DNA of 64,000 nt from positions 124,001 to 188,000 of the forward strand of contig CAKVIM010000001.1 of the NCBI GenBank assembly GCA_934754775.1. The letters run 5' to 3'. This stretch comes from an uncultured Candidatus Melainabacteria bacterium. Its GTDB lineage: Bacteria > Cyanobacteriota > Vampirovibrionia > Gastranaerophilales > Gastranaerophilaceae. A program made the translations under genes and the position numbers. This document shows positions 25,089 through 33,899 of the stretch, in pieces. Below the pieces are notes generated by a model that worked only from the letters and a program-made list of their open reading frames with translations, did not search any database and had not been told where the DNA came from. Position 1 is the first letter of the stretch; each line of letters begins with the position of its first letter.

Positions 25089-26234
25089 ATGTTAAGAAAA
25101 GAATTTGTAGATGCAAAAAGAATTGTAATCAAGCTCGGGACAAATGTTTTGAGAAATGCAGACGGCGAAGTTGCTATTTCTCGTATCTATTCGTTTATTG
25201 AAGATATGTCAAAGCTTGTTAAACAAGGAAAAGAAGTTATTTTGGTTACTTCCGGTGCCGTAGGTTTGGGTAAAAAGAAACTTAACCTTGATTCAACTGC
25301 GGAAGACGGCGTAAAACAGGCATGTGCGGCGGTTGGTCAAAGTCGTTTGATGTCTTTTTATGAAAATGGATTTGGTATTTTTGATGTTCCGATTGCACAG
25401 ATTCTTTTGACAGAAGACGATTTCTCGCTACGTTACAGGTATTTGAGCCTGAGAACAACTTTGAATAAGATTTTGGAATTTGGCGTTGTGCCGATTATTA
25501 ATCAGAATGATACGGTTTCGACGATTACTATGAACCCGATGATGGCTGGCATGAAGGTTTGTTTTTCGGATAATGATAAGCTTTCAGCACTTGTGGCGAG
25601 TGAACTAGACGCAGATTTGCTGATTCTTTTGTCTGATATTAACGGGCTTTACACGGCAAATCCTAAAGAAAATCCTGATGCAACTCTGATTAAAGAAGTT
25701 AATGGAGTTACAGATTCTATAATGGCGTTGGGTACAGATGCTTCTGAAGGTGGACGTGGCGGAATGCGTACAAAACTTGAGGCTGCAAAACTTGTCACAC
25801 GTTTCGGCGGTAAGGTTTTGATTGCAAATGGTAAGATTCCGTATGTTCTCAACAAGATTTTTGAGGGTGAGGACATAGGAACGATGTTCTTGCCCACAAG
25901 CGAAAACTTGCCTGATAAAAAGCGTTGGATTGGTTATGCGACGAATATTATGGGCGGTTTGATTGTTAACCAAGGTGCTAAAAAAGCTATTTTGGAACAA
26001 TGCTCAAGTCTTTTGCCGGTTGGTATTTTGAACGTTGTTAATGACTTTAATCAAGGCGAAGTTGTTTCTATTATGGACGAAAACAATGTTGAATTTGCTC
26101 GTGGCATGGTGAACTATAGTTCTCAAGAATGCCGTAGAATTGTGGGTTCGCACTCCAATAATATTGAAAAAATCCTCGGGTATAAGAACTACGACGCAGT
26201 AATAACTCGTGATAATATTACAGGGTTGGTTTAG
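25089..26234 (+). CDS. proB: Glutamate 5-kinase
   Basis: It phosphorylates glutamate as the first step of proline synthesis. The 381-aa protein has an amino-acid kinase domain (IVIKLGTNVLRNADGE, LVTSGAVGLGKKKL, NQNDTVST, FSDNDKLSALVASELDADLLILLSDINGLYTANP) and a C-terminal PUA domain (~residues 280-365) as in most bacterial ProB. The ATG is 1 bp past the thrC stop, so it is translationally coupled. proA is not in the window. Confidence 0.95.
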   Translation: MLRKEFVDAKRIVIKLGTNVLRNADGEVAISRIYSFIEDMSKLVKQGKEVILVTSGAVGLGKKKLNLDSTAEDGVKQACAAVGQSRLMSFYENGFGIFDVPIAQILLTEDDFSLRYRYLSLRTTLNKILEFGVVPIINQNDTVSTITMNPMMAGMKVCFSDNDKLSALVASELDADLLILLSDINGLYTANPKENPDATLIKEVNGVTDSIMALGTDASEGGRGGMRTKLEAAKLVTRFGGKVLIANGKIPYVLNKIFEGEDIGTMFLPTSENLPDKKRWIGYATNIMGGLIVNQGAKKAILEQCSSLLPVGILNVVNDFNQGEVVSIMDENNVEFARGMVNYSSQECRRIVGSHSNNIEKILGYKNYDAVITRDNITGLV

Positions 26235-26282
26235 GTTCAGAAAAGAGTATTTTTGCAAAGTGTGTCAAATGACGCACAGGAG

Positions 26283-27176
26283 TTAAGTTTCTTTGTTCTC
26301 TTGGTCTTTTTTACCGATTTTGTCGATTTCAGGGCCAACGTATTTGCCGATTAAGATATTTTCAACAAAATGGTCAATTGGTTTAATCATCAAGCCTAAT
26401 GCTACAAATCCTCCCAGAGTCTTGATAACATTGCCTTTGTTGACTTTGTTTTTCTGAAATTTTGTAAGCACGGTTTTGACTGCAACACTCTTTGTCTGTC
26501 CGGATTTCAGGGCTTTTTTGTATACAGAATATAATTTGTCTTTTTCAAACTCCGGTGTCGGATTTAATAATTTTTTGCGAAGTGCAATCAAATCCTCGAT
26601 AGTGTTTGTTGCATATTTATCAACATTCTCTTTGCTGTTAAAATGGATTTTCTTTTGGCTATTTGCATAATCTAGTGTGTTGTTAACTCTGTTTATGAAT
26701 TCTCTTTTGCATTCTTCATCACGTCCGCTGAATTCGTGCATTTTGCCGTTTGCGATAAATCCTTCTGCAATTCTTGAAACTTGTTCAATTGTGTTGTATG
26801 AAATTTTGTCTTCTGTAAATTTGCCAAACTGAGAAACAATTCCTTGCCCTGTTTTTACTGCGATAAGCGGTAAGAAGATGCTTGCCATACCTTGGAAAAT
26901 TGCTTGTTTAAGACATCTTCTTGAATCAGGGCTGTATTCGGTTTGGTCGTTTTTGTATTTGTCGTAGATGTCCGCCCCAATGTACATAAGTGCAGGAGCC
27001 CAGCTCAAAGTAGCGTAGCTTCCGATAACAGGACGTAAAGCTTCGCCGACTTCGTTTGTGAAGGCAGCACCACGTAAAGGCCACTGCATCATCGGGTCTT
27101 TATATTCTCCTGTTTCGTTATTTATTGTTTTGTCAGCTCTAAAACTGCTCGCTAGCGGGCTAATTGGGCGTATCAT
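26283..27176 (-). CDS. Hypothetical membrane-associated protein
   Basis: I do not recognise this 297-aa protein. It begins MIRPISPLASSFRADKTIN, has moderately hydrophobic segments at ~50-72 (GSYATLSWAPALMYIGADIYD), ~90-115 (AIFQGMASIFLPLIAVKTGQG) and ~250-272 (TLGGFVALGLMIKPIDHFVENIL), and a Lys-rich soluble middle (120-245). The N-terminus (Pro/Ser-rich, SFRA) recalls that of the HNH protein (VSFKA). It has a good GAAGGAAAAAG ribosome site and stands alone, 48 bp beyond proB on the opposite strand. Likely lineage-specific. Confidence 0.7.
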   Translation of the reverse strand: MIRPISPLASSFRADKTINNETGEYKDPMMQWPLRGAAFTNEVGEALRPVIGSYATLSWAPALMYIGADIYDKYKNDQTEYSPDSRRCLKQAIFQGMASIFLPLIAVKTGQGIVSQFGKFTEDKISYNTIEQVSRIAEGFIANGKMHEFSGRDEECKREFINRVNNTLDYANSQKKIHFNSKENVDKYATNTIEDLIALRKKLLNPTPEFEKDKLYSVYKKALKSGQTKSVAVKTVLTKFQKNKVNKGNVIKTLGGFVALGLMIKPIDHFVENILIGKYVGPEIDKIGKKDQENKET

Positions 27177-27320
27177 CTTTTTCCTTCATATAGCTATTTA
27201 TTTAATAACCTGTAAATAATTTTTTTTGTCAGCCTGTATCCTAATATTTACATTATTTTACAAACTATTATTTCGGCAAAAACAATTATAGCACAATTTT
27301 TCTGAAATGCATATGGGTGT

Positions 27321-27332
27321 TATAATATTTTT
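27321..27332 (+). promoter_or_regulatory. uvrB promoter -10, leaderless arrangement
   Basis: TATAAT (27321-27326, preceded by an extended TG) plus six bases, then the uvrB ATG. No ribosome site is present between -10 and ATG. Confidence 0.65.
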
Positions 27333-29315
27333 ATGGAAAGAAAATTTGAATTGGTATCTAAATATAAACCATCCGGTGATCAGCCAAAAGCCATAGAAGA
27401 ACTTGTCGACGGACTTAAAAAGGGTGATGATGCTCAGACTTTGCTTGGTATTACCGGCTCAGGTAAAACTTTTACGATTGCAAATGTTATCCAACAAATT
27501 CAGAAGCCGACGTTGATTATTGCACATAACAAAACTTTGGCGGCACAGCTTTATAATGAATTTAAGGAACTTTTTCCTAATAATGCGGTTGAGTATTTTA
27601 TTTCATACTATGACTACTATCAGCCGGAAGCTTATATTCCACGTACGGATACTTACATTGAGAAATCTGCGAGTATTAATGAGGAAATCGATAGACTTCG
27701 CCACAATACGACTCGTAGCCTTTATGAGAGAAATGACGTCATAATTGTTGCATCTGTTAGCTGTATTTATGGTTTGGGCTTACCGGAAAGTTATTTTAAA
27801 GGTACAATTCAAATTAAAGTTGGTGACACTCTGGATAGGGGCGATTTGATTAAACACCTTGTAATGACTCAATACACAAGAAACGACCTTGTGCTGGAGC
27901 GTTCAACATTCAGGGCAAGGGGCGATATTTTAGAAATCATGCCGGCTTATGAAAAGATTATTACAAGGATTTATTTCTTTGGTGATGAGATAGAAAAAAT
28001 CGTTAAGATAGACAATTTAACAGGCGAAATTATTGAAGTGCCTGACTCTGTGATGATATATCCTGCGGTGCATTATATTGCTTATGATGAGAACGAGGAT
28101 GAAACCATTTCTATGATTAAAACAGAGCTTAAAAATCGTGTGATTGAGCTTGAGAGTGAAAACAAGATTTTGGAATCTCAAAGACTTCAACAGCGTGTTA
28201 AATATGATATTGAGATGATTAAGGAAATGGGTTACTGTTCCGGCATAGAAAATTATTCCAGAATTATTGAACGCCGTCCTGTAGGTTCAGCTCCTGCAAC
28301 ACTTTTGGATTACTTTCAAACAGACTTTTTGACTGTGATTGATGAATCACACGTTACTTTGCCGCAACTTAACGGTATGTATCACGGTGATGCGGCCAGA
28401 AAGAAAACTCTTGTTGATTTTGGGTTCAGACTCCCTTGTGCCAAGGATAACAGACCGCTTAAGAGTGAGGAATTTTTTGCTAAAGTCGGACAAAAAATAT
28501 ATATTTCAGCGACTCCGGGGGATTTTGAGAAGAAAACTTCTGAACAATTGGTTGAACAAATTATTCGTCCGACCGGACTTGTTGACCCGAAAATTAGCGT
28601 CCGTCCGATTGAAACTCAGATTAATGATTTGAAAATTGAGATTGAAAAACGTGCTAAAAAAGAAGAAAGGGTTCTTATCACAACTCTTACAAAACGTATG
28701 GCGGAAGATTTATGCGACTTTTTCTTGCAAGAAGGTATTCGTGTAAGATACTTGCATAGCGGAATTAAGTCGATTGAGCGTGTCGAAATCTTGCGTGATT
28801 TGCGTTTGGGTGAATTTGATGTCTTGATTGGTGTAAACCTGTTGAGAGAAGGGTTGGATATTCCGGAAGTTTCGCTTGTTGCGATTATGGATGCTGATAA
28901 GGAAGGATTTTTGAGGTCAGAAACAAGTTTGATTCAGACAATCGGGCGTGCTGCACGTAATGCTTGCGGGGAAGTTATTATGTATGCTGATAAGATTACG
29001 GATTCTATGCAGAAGGCGATTGACGAAACAAACCGTAGACGTGAGATTCAACTCGCACACAACAAGAAATTTGGAATTATTCCGCAAACGATTAAGAAAC
29101 CGATTGAGAACAATTTGTTATCACTTGTTGCGAGCTACAGAGATTTTGAGGATATCGTTGCGGAAGAAATGGTTGATTTGGGAATAGATAAAAAAGATTT
29201 GCCGAAACTTATCAGCAAATTGGAAAAAGATATGCATAAAGCCGCTAAGATTCTTGATTTTGAACGTGCTGCAGAAATTAGAGATAAGCTGAAGAAGTTG
29301 AGAGAAATGGTTTAG
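27333..29315 (+). CDS. uvrB: UvrABC system protein B
   Basis: Damage-verifying helicase-like subunit of nucleotide excision repair. The 660-aa protein has Walker A GITGSGKT (~residues 39-46), the beta-hairpin [43 protein letters not shown], helicase motifs V/VI ([39 protein letters not shown]) and a C-terminal UVR motif ([27 protein letters not shown]) for UvrC contact. It has no Shine-Dalgarno and a -10 box six bases before the ATG, so probably a leaderless mRNA. uvrA/uvrC are elsewhere. Confidence 0.97.
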   Translation: MERKFELVSKYKPSGDQPKAIEELVDGLKKGDDAQTLLGITGSGKTFTIANVIQQIQKPTLIIAHNKTLAAQLYNEFKELFPNNAVEYFISYYDYYQPEAYIPRTDTYIEKSASINEEIDRLRHNTTRSLYERNDVIIVASVSCIYGLGLPESYFKGTIQIKVGDTLDRGDLIKHLVMTQYTRNDLVLERSTFRARGDILEIMPAYEKIITRIYFFGDEIEKIVKIDNLTGEIIEVPDSVMIYPAVHYIAYDENEDETISMIKTELKNRVIELESENKILESQRLQQRVKYDIEMIKEMGYCSGIENYSRIIERRPVGSAPATLLDYFQTDFLTVIDESHVTLPQLNGMYHGDAARKKTLVDFGFRLPCAKDNRPLKSEEFFAKVGQKIYISATPGDFEKKTSEQLVEQIIRPTGLVDPKISVRPIETQINDLKIEIEKRAKKEERVLITTLTKRMAEDLCDFFLQEGIRVRYLHSGIKSIERVEILRDLRLGEFDVLIGVNLLREGLDIPEVSLVAIMDADKEGFLRSETSLIQTIGRAARNACGEVIMYADKITDSMQKAIDETNRRREIQLAHNKKFGIIPQTIKKPIENNLLSLVASYRDFEDIVAEEMVDLGIDKKDLPKLISKLEKDMHKAAKILDFERAAEIRDKLKKLREMV

Positions 29316-29324
29316 CCTATAGAC

Positions 29325-29353
29325 TTGACAAATTGTGAGATATAATAAATAAT
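29325..29353 (+). promoter_or_regulatory. Promoter of the candidate structured RNA
   Basis: A perfect TTGACA (29325-29330) with a 17-bp spacer to AATAAT (29348-29353). An overlapping TATAAT at 29341 has a poor spacing. Confidence 0.6.
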
Positions 29354-29358
29354 GAACA

Positions 29359-29475
29359 TGTAGGGGGAACCCTAACAAAGACCTATTTCGTTAGAGTTCC
29401 ACTTCATACCTACAATTCGATGATTGTTAGAATTAATCTAACTAAAAGCTCTAGTAAAACTAGGGCTTTTATTAT
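29359..29475 (+). ncRNA. Candidate structured RNA ending in an intrinsic terminator
   Basis: Downstream of a good promoter, ~115 bases fold into consecutive helices: an outer TGTAGG/CCTACA closing stem (29359-29364 with 29409-29414) enclosing GGAACCCTAAC/GTTAGAGTTCC (29366-29376 with 29390-29400); GTTAGA/TCTAAC (29426-29431 with 29437-29442); and a terminator hairpin (29444-29454 with 29460-29470) followed by T-rich sequence. The CTAAC and GTTAGA segments occur in both inner helices, so they could re-pair. I cannot match it to a named RNA. It may be an independent sRNA or a leader attenuator for the WG-repeat gene ~220 bp on. The rest of the gap to 29692 shows nothing clear. Confidence 0.5.
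29444..29474 (+). terminator. Terminator of the candidate RNA
   Basis: An 11-bp stem AAAAGCTCTAG/CTAGGGCTTTT with a TAAAA loop, then ATTATTGTTTTT. Confidence 0.75.
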
Positions 29476-29692
29476 TGTTTTTAACAATACTTCCATCTCT
29501 CATCACCACCTTTCTGACCATTGTCTTCACTACTTGTGTGTCAGAGGTGATGTAAGTTGTAGGATACTTACCCACATCAGAATTAATCTGTATAAATATT
29601 ATAATGAGTTTTCTAAAAAATGTCTATATATTATTCTATTCTTTCTTTTGCTTGTCTCACAAATAATTTTTTGTTTATGCTAATCTTAAATT

Positions 29693-30556
29693 ATGAAGAA
29701 GTTGGCTTTATTAGTTCTTTTATTAATTCAGACAGCGGTGTTTGCCTCTCCTACGGTTTTTAGCGAGGATGGCAAATTTGGGCTTCAAGATGAGAGTGGT
29801 ACTCAAATTGTTGAAGCCAAGTATAAAAAAATGATTCGTTTGGGTGAAACTGGCTGGATTATTCAAAAAGGTTCAAAGTTTGGTGTTATGGATAGTCAGG
29901 GGCAGATTCTTGTAGAGCCGAAATATACCAGTGCAGAAAGAGTTTTAGGCAAATTTGTTAAACTCGGCAAGCGTGATAAATATGGAATTTTTGACGAACA
30001 GGGATTTGCAATTTTGCCTGTCGAATACACTTCAATTGATCTTTTGTATGGCGGAATGTTTTTGATTTGCAAAAATTACAAATACGGGATTACGGATTTT
30101 AACGGTCAATTGATTTTGGATACTGTGTTGGATGATATTTATATGCCAAAACCGAATGTTATGGTTGTGGTCTATAATGGCGAAAAATACGAGATTACAA
30201 ATGTGAAAAAGGAAGAACTGACTTTACCTCAAAATGTTGTTTCTATAAAAGAAGATTCTGATTTTACGATTACCGAATTGATAACAAAGCCGGCTGCGAC
30301 AACCGGATATTATAGTGTTACAGCTACAAACTATCTTTTGAAGGTTTTTTCTTCGATTTCTCCTGCATATGAGCAAACGATAGATGAGTTAATGTTTTCC
30401 CAAGGTGCGGATGCTGCGTCTGTTATTATGAAATGTGTTTGGTTGCCAAAATTTCCGTTTGTTTACGCAAAAAAATATTACCAAAACTTAAAAGCTCCTA
30501 ATAATGGTCCTTTGAGCGGTGTTAAAACTAATTTGAAACGCCAAATGAATGATTAA
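29693..30556 (+). CDS. Secreted WG-repeat (KWG) protein
   Basis: The 287-aa protein has a signal peptide (MKKLALLVLLLIQTAVFASP) and four to five WG/KWG-type repeats in residues ~20-165, each of the form 'KFGV-D-GQ-LVEPKYT' (DGKFGLQDESGTQIVEAKY; SKFGVMDSQGQILVEPKY; DKYGIFDEQGFAILPVEY; YKYGITDFNGQLILDTV). The C-terminal ~110 residues are a separate unknown domain. WG repeats are short beta units of unknown binding partner, common in secreted proteins. The ATG has no Shine-Dalgarno; TATGCT/TAATCT lies just upstream. The stop overlaps the convergent MNT gene by 4 bp. Confidence 0.82.
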   Translation: MKKLALLVLLLIQTAVFASPTVFSEDGKFGLQDESGTQIVEAKYKKMIRLGETGWIIQKGSKFGVMDSQGQILVEPKYTSAERVLGKFVKLGKRDKYGIFDEQGFAILPVEYTSIDLLYGGMFLICKNYKYGITDFNGQLILDTVLDDIYMPKPNVMVVVYNGEKYEITNVKKEELTLPQNVVSIKEDSDFTITELITKPAATTGYYSVTATNYLLKVFSSISPAYEQTIDELMFSQGADAASVIMKCVWLPKFPFVYAKKYYQNLKAPNNGPLSGVKTNLKRQMND

Positions 30557-30843
30557 AAAACACTGATTAAGTCGGAACTGATAAGTTTAAAAAAATCTTC
30601 ATCTATTTTATTGAAATCTGTAAAATTAACTATATAAGGTATTCGACTTTGATTGAATTTCAGTGAAAGTTCATTTAGCACTTTTTCAGGAATTTCTTTG
30701 TTGGATTTTATTAAAATATCTAAGTCAGAGCCTTTTGTGAAATCTCCTTTTACTCGAGAACCGTAATAATAGAATTTGTACGGAAAAGGTTTTAAAATTT
30801 TCTGTATAATATTTTCTTCTTTTTTGTTAATACCTTTAATCAT
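30553..30843 (-). CDS. MNT-domain nucleotidyltransferase (MntA-like antitoxin)
   Basis: The 96-aa minimal nucleotidyltransferase has the polymerase-beta signature YYYGSRVKGDFTKGSDLDILI (GS-x9-SD-x-D; the two Asp bind metal). In HepT/MntA pairs this enzyme AMPylates the HEPN partner and silences it. The gene overlaps the upstream HEPN gene by 8 bp, so they are translated together. Helical C-terminal third (DEDFFKLISSDLISVF). Confidence 0.85.
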   Translation of the reverse strand: MIKGINKKEENIIQKILKPFPYKFYYYGSRVKGDFTKGSDLDILIKSNKEIPEKVLNELSLKFNQSRIPYIVNFTDFNKIDEDFFKLISSDLISVF

Positions 30844-31255
30844 CAGTTAAAATACCATCCAACTTGTGAATTAAATAATCAACATCCTCAATTAGATGTG
30901 GAGTAAGTTCGAGAATTTCATAAGTATATCTATCATCATATTCGTGCGACGTGTAATTGCGTTTTTCTCTATATTCAGCCCAATTGTCAAAACTTTTTAT
31001 CAAATCAAGACTGTACATTTCACGAAAAATATTATTTATGGTTAAATCTTTTTCTGTTTTGTCATATTCTTTTTTTAGAAACTTATTCATTATTTTTTTG
31101 GCAGTTTCATAAGTATATTCAAAACGTTTTACACAAGAATCTTTTATGTATTCTTTAATTCTTGAATTTGTTTCAAGTGAATAATCTTTGTAACACTCGC
31201 AAAGAGTGTTGAGGCTGTTTTTAAGAATATTTATATTAAGTTCTGATTTTTTCAT
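30836..31255 (-). CDS. HEPN-domain / HI0074-family nucleotidyltransferase partner (HepT-like toxin)
   Basis: The 139-aa all-helical protein of the nucleotidyltransferase-substrate-binding family has the HEPN-like core AEYREKRNYTSHEYDDRYTYEI: R-N-Y-T-S-H matches the Rx4-6H RNase motif followed by the conserved Tyr that MntA modifies in studied HepT proteins. It is followed by MntA-like MNT with an 8-bp overlap, the standard order. The pair lies only 13 bp after the TPR/NHL gene, so it may share that transcript. Toxicity is not shown by sequence alone. Confidence 0.82.
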   Translation of the reverse strand: MKKSELNINILKNSLNTLCECYKDYSLETNSRIKEYIKDSCVKRFEYTYETAKKIMNKFLKKEYDKTEKDLTINNIFREMYSLDLIKSFDNWAEYREKRNYTSHEYDDRYTYEILELTPHLIEDVDYLIHKLDGILTDD

Positions 31256-31268
31256 TCCAACTTAACCT

Positions 31269-32093
31269 TTACAACTTTTGTCTAAGGATTGAATTTGAGC
31301 CTTGGCAGGTGATGAATAGCATGTTGCCTTCAACGTGTAGACCGTAAGGCTTATCAATCTTTGAAACCAAGACAGACGCAACACCTTGAGGAGTGATTTT
31401 TAGCACATTATTGGTGTTGTAGTTAGAAACATAAATGTTTCCAATGTTGTCGCTCGCAAGGCTTATCGGGCCGCTAATCATTGTACTTTTCAAAAATACT
31501 TGTCTTTTCCCGTCAGGAGTTATTTTGATAATTGTGTTGTCTGAAAACGTTGCTACATATATGTTACCTTGATTATCTGTTGTAATTCCTGTTGGGCTTA
31601 AGATATTTTCGTAGATGCCTGATTGTGTTGCAATCTTTGACGGTGCGTTGGTTTGCTGTGGCGGAAGCGTTGTTGAAATTTTTATTGATTCAGCAAGTTC
31701 CTGCCCTCTTGCGTAATAACTGCTTGATTGCGGAATTAAACGCAAGTATTCTGCTGCTTTTGTGTAATCTTCAATCTTCGAACTCATCAAAGCCAATTTG
31801 TAGATAACTTCGTAGTCATTCGGATTTCTTAAATACACTTGCTTGTATATGTTTAGAGCTTCAGCATATTGTTTCAAGTATTCTAAAATTGTTGCTAAAT
31901 TGTAGTATGCGTCCGTGTAATCCGGATAAGTCCTAATCGCAGAGCGGAATGATTCGATTGCTCTTTCGTACATTCCGAGCTTGTAGAAATCAATTCCCTG
32001 ATTGTAGTCGAGCTTTGCGTCTACAGGAATTTCGACTGCATAAGCAGCCATTGACATTGATAATAAAATTGTGGCAAGAATCTTTTTTAACAT
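31269..32093 (-). CDS. Secreted TPR plus NHL-like beta-propeller repeat protein
   Basis: The ~274-aa protein has a signal peptide (MLKKILATILLSMSMAAYA), three to four TPRs (residues ~25-145: NQGIDFYKLGMYERAIESFRSAIR, YYNLATILEYLKQYAEALNIYKQV) and then NHL/SMP-30-like strands (GITTDNQGNIYVATFSDNTIIKITPDG; ISLASDNIGNIYVSNYNTNNVLKITPQG; PYGLHVEGNMLFITCQGSNSIL). With only three or four blades it cannot form a full propeller alone. ATG 32093 follows TATAAT by six bases, so it is leaderless; a GTG two codons upstream is less likely. Confidence 0.82.
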   Translation of the reverse strand: MLKKILATILLSMSMAAYAVEIPVDAKLDYNQGIDFYKLGMYERAIESFRSAIRTYPDYTDAYYNLATILEYLKQYAEALNIYKQVYLRNPNDYEVIYKLALMSSKIEDYTKAAEYLRLIPQSSSYYARGQELAESIKISTTLPPQQTNAPSKIATQSGIYENILSPTGITTDNQGNIYVATFSDNTIIKITPDGKRQVFLKSTMISGPISLASDNIGNIYVSNYNTNNVLKITPQGVASVLVSKIDKPYGLHVEGNMLFITCQGSNSILRQKL

Positions 32094-32105
32094 GCCCACA
32101 TTATA
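32094..32105 (-). promoter_or_regulatory. TPR/NHL gene promoter -10, leaderless arrangement
   Basis: On the minus strand TATAAT (32105-32100) plus six bases (GTGGGC) precedes the ATG at 32093. Confidence 0.6.
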
Positions 32106-32126
32106 ACATAGTTTTAGATTTTACGG

Positions 32127-32138
32127 TAGAATGTAAAT
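32127..32138 (+). promoter_or_regulatory. miaA promoter -10, leaderless arrangement
   Basis: TAGAAT (32127-32132) plus six bases, then the miaA ATG at 32139. It faces away from the divergent TPR/NHL promoter 22 bp away. Confidence 0.55.
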
Positions 32139-32987
32139 ATGAAACCAAAAGTTATAGCGGTTGTCGGACCGACGGCAAGCGGAAAAACCAAATTAGCAAT
32201 TGAACTCGCTCATAAATACGATGGCGAGGTTGTTTCAGCGGACTCAAGACTTGTGTATAAAGGTTTTGACATAGCTTCTGCTAAGCCTACGATGGAAGAA
32301 AGAGAAGGTGTTCCGCATCATCTCATTGATATTGTAGAACCTGAGTTTGACTATTCGGCGGGAAAGTACGCTGAGGACGCAAAAGTTGCTATTGAGGATA
32401 TTTTATCCAGAGGAAAAATGCCTATTGTTGCAGGTGGAACGGGGCTTTATTTTAGAGTTCTATTAGAAAATTATAATTTGCCGAAAGTCGAAACGGATTA
32501 TGTCTTGCGTTCTGATTTAGAAAAACGTGATAAAGCGGATTTGCTTGCAGAACTCGAAAAGCTTGATAACATTACCTATGAGCGAGTCCAGGACGCAAAT
32601 TTGAGAAGAATTATTCGAGCATTAGAATTGATAAAACTTTTGGGGAAACCGCTCTCTTCTGTTTCAATGGAAAAAGAACCGGAGTACGACGTTGAGTGGA
32701 TTATGCCGGAGATACCTTCTCGAGAATGGCTCTATGAGCGGATTAACAGGCGTGTTGATATCATGGTTGAGATGGGAGTTATAGAAGAAACTCAAAATCT
32801 GATTAAGATACACGGCAGGATTCCTAATATTGTTGATACAATCGGGTATAAGGAAATTTTGACTTATCTTGACGGAGTAGCGACACTTGAAGAGGCTTTA
32901 TCAAAGCTTAAACAACATTCCAGAAACTATGCAAAACGCCAGCTGACGTGGTTCAGACGGAACCCAAATCTTGAGATAAATATTTAG
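32139..32987 (+). CDS. miaA: tRNA dimethylallyltransferase
   Basis: It adds a dimethylallyl group to A37 of tRNAs reading UNN codons. The 282-aa protein has the P-loop VVGPTASGKTKLA (~residues 6-18), SADSRLVYKGFDIASAKPT, VPHHLIDIVEPEFDYSAGKYAEDA, IVAGGTGLYFRVLLENY, and the C-terminal tRNA-binding DTIGYKEIL...TRNYAKRQLTWFRR-type motif (here SRNYAKRQLTWFRRNP). It is slightly shorter than most MiaA at the C-terminus. No ribosome site; probable leaderless start. The stop overlaps the convergent unknown gene by 4 bp. Confidence 0.95.
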   Translation: MKPKVIAVVGPTASGKTKLAIELAHKYDGEVVSADSRLVYKGFDIASAKPTMEEREGVPHHLIDIVEPEFDYSAGKYAEDAKVAIEDILSRGKMPIVAGGTGLYFRVLLENYNLPKVETDYVLRSDLEKRDKADLLAELEKLDNITYERVQDANLRRIIRALELIKLLGKPLSSVSMEKEPEYDVEWIMPEIPSREWLYERINRRVDIMVEMGVIEETQNLIKIHGRIPNIVDTIGYKEILTYLDGVATLEEALSKLKQHSRNYAKRQLTWFRRNPNLEINI

Positions 32988-33721
32988 ATAAATCCGTTAT
33001 AACGTGCTTTTCTGCGTTGTTGGGCTTCTTTTATAATTGTATTAATTCGTCCTTGTAAGCGTTGTACCGTATATTCAAAACCCAGCTCAAGATTAATGTC
33101 AATTGATTTATCAAGAAGCCTTATTGCTTCGTTGTGGTTTGTTTGAGCCAACATGTCTGCTAAGGCGGCATAAGTGTAGCTGAGCTGTGTTTTAATGCTA
33201 TTAGGAGAAGTTGGTTTTTTCGAAACGCTCGAAAAATGTTCGGCGTATTCTTGATAATTTTGGAGTATTTTTTTACAGCAATCAACTTTGGCTTTAAGGA
33301 CGTTAAATAATTTGTCATCCTCACAAGTTCTCATGTACAATTTTTCTAAGTCGCCTAATCTTGCTAATTCGTGCATTCCGTCGTCACTTTGGCGGCATAC
33401 GGAAACCGCCTTATGCAGTATGTTTTCCGGATTGTCACGAAGTTTAAATTGCGTTGAGAGTTTTCCGAGTTCGTTAATCAGAAGTGAACTCAATTTTGTG
33501 TCACCCTTTTGCTCGGCATCAACTGAGAGTAGCTTTGTTCTGTCGTAAAATTCTTGTACTTTCTTTTGATTAATAAATTTCCTTAAAGTCCGAACATACT
33601 GCGTTTTAACGTCACGAATTGGGACGTTTGTATCTAGGCAACTGTCTTTGAATCTGCCAAAAGATTTTTGCATTTTTGGTGTCAAATGCGTAAATGTCTT
33701 ATATGTATTAAAAGATATCAT
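32984..33721 (-). CDS. Hypothetical helical repeat protein
   Basis: I do not recognise this 245-aa protein. It is soluble, basic and almost entirely alpha-helical, with TPR-like spacing in the C-terminal half (TQLSYTYAALADMLAQTNHNEAIRLLDKSIDINLELGFEYTVQR). The N-terminus begins MISFNTYKTFTHLTPKMQKSFGRFK. There is no signal peptide or membrane segment. The upstream region is AT-rich with no clear ribosome site. Tetratricopeptide-like scaffold is the most that can be said. Confidence 0.65.
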   Translation of the reverse strand: MISFNTYKTFTHLTPKMQKSFGRFKDSCLDTNVPIRDVKTQYVRTLRKFINQKKVQEFYDRTKLLSVDAEQKGDTKLSSLLINELGKLSTQFKLRDNPENILHKAVSVCRQSDDGMHELARLGDLEKLYMRTCEDDKLFNVLKAKVDCCKKILQNYQEYAEHFSSVSKKPTSPNSIKTQLSYTYAALADMLAQTNHNEAIRLLDKSIDINLELGFEYTVQRLQGRINTIIKEAQQRRKARYNGFI

Positions 33722-33860
33722 ATTAATTTAAAGTCTTTTTGATTCAAAAAATTGCCTTTTCATGAAGTTTTTCTGAAAGGCTGCTAGTGTGTGTTTTTAT
33801 TCTAACATAAACAAAAAGTTAAAGCTTCAGTATCCTCGTTTGGTAGTAGACTTTTCTGCG

Positions 33861-33897
33861 TTCCCCTCTCCAAGGGAGGGGTGAGCCCGTAAGGGAA
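33861..33897. repeat. Dispersed GAGAGGG repeat, short copy (copy 3)
   Basis: CCCCTCTCC/GGGAGGGG hairpin followed by TGAGCCCGTAAGGG, just 3' of the RND adaptor gene on its strand side. It could double as a transcription stop for the pump operon, but no long T-run follows. Confidence 0.65.
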
Positions 33898-33899
33898 AA

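Noticed and set aside
26258..26279. Possible terminator after proB (GTGTGTC/GACGCAC hairpin)
   Set aside because: The stem is short and no T-run follows, so it cannot be called a terminator with confidence.
29341..29362. Leaderless mini-ORF (TATAAT then ATGAACATGTAG)
   Set aside because: Three codons only and five, not six, bases from TATAAT; more likely the start region of the structured RNA.
29443..29620. Minus-strand frame of about 50 codons with plausible protein-like composition (KYPTTYITSDTQVVKTMV)
   Set aside because: It has no ATG or ribosome site at a sensible place (only a GTG), and its end coincides with the hairpin-terminator of the plus-strand RNA; kept only as a possible alternative reading or gene remnant.
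29420..29683. 87-codon plus-strand frame between the candidate RNA and the WG gene
   Set aside because: It begins inside the RNA terminator region, has no ribosome site and looks non-coding.
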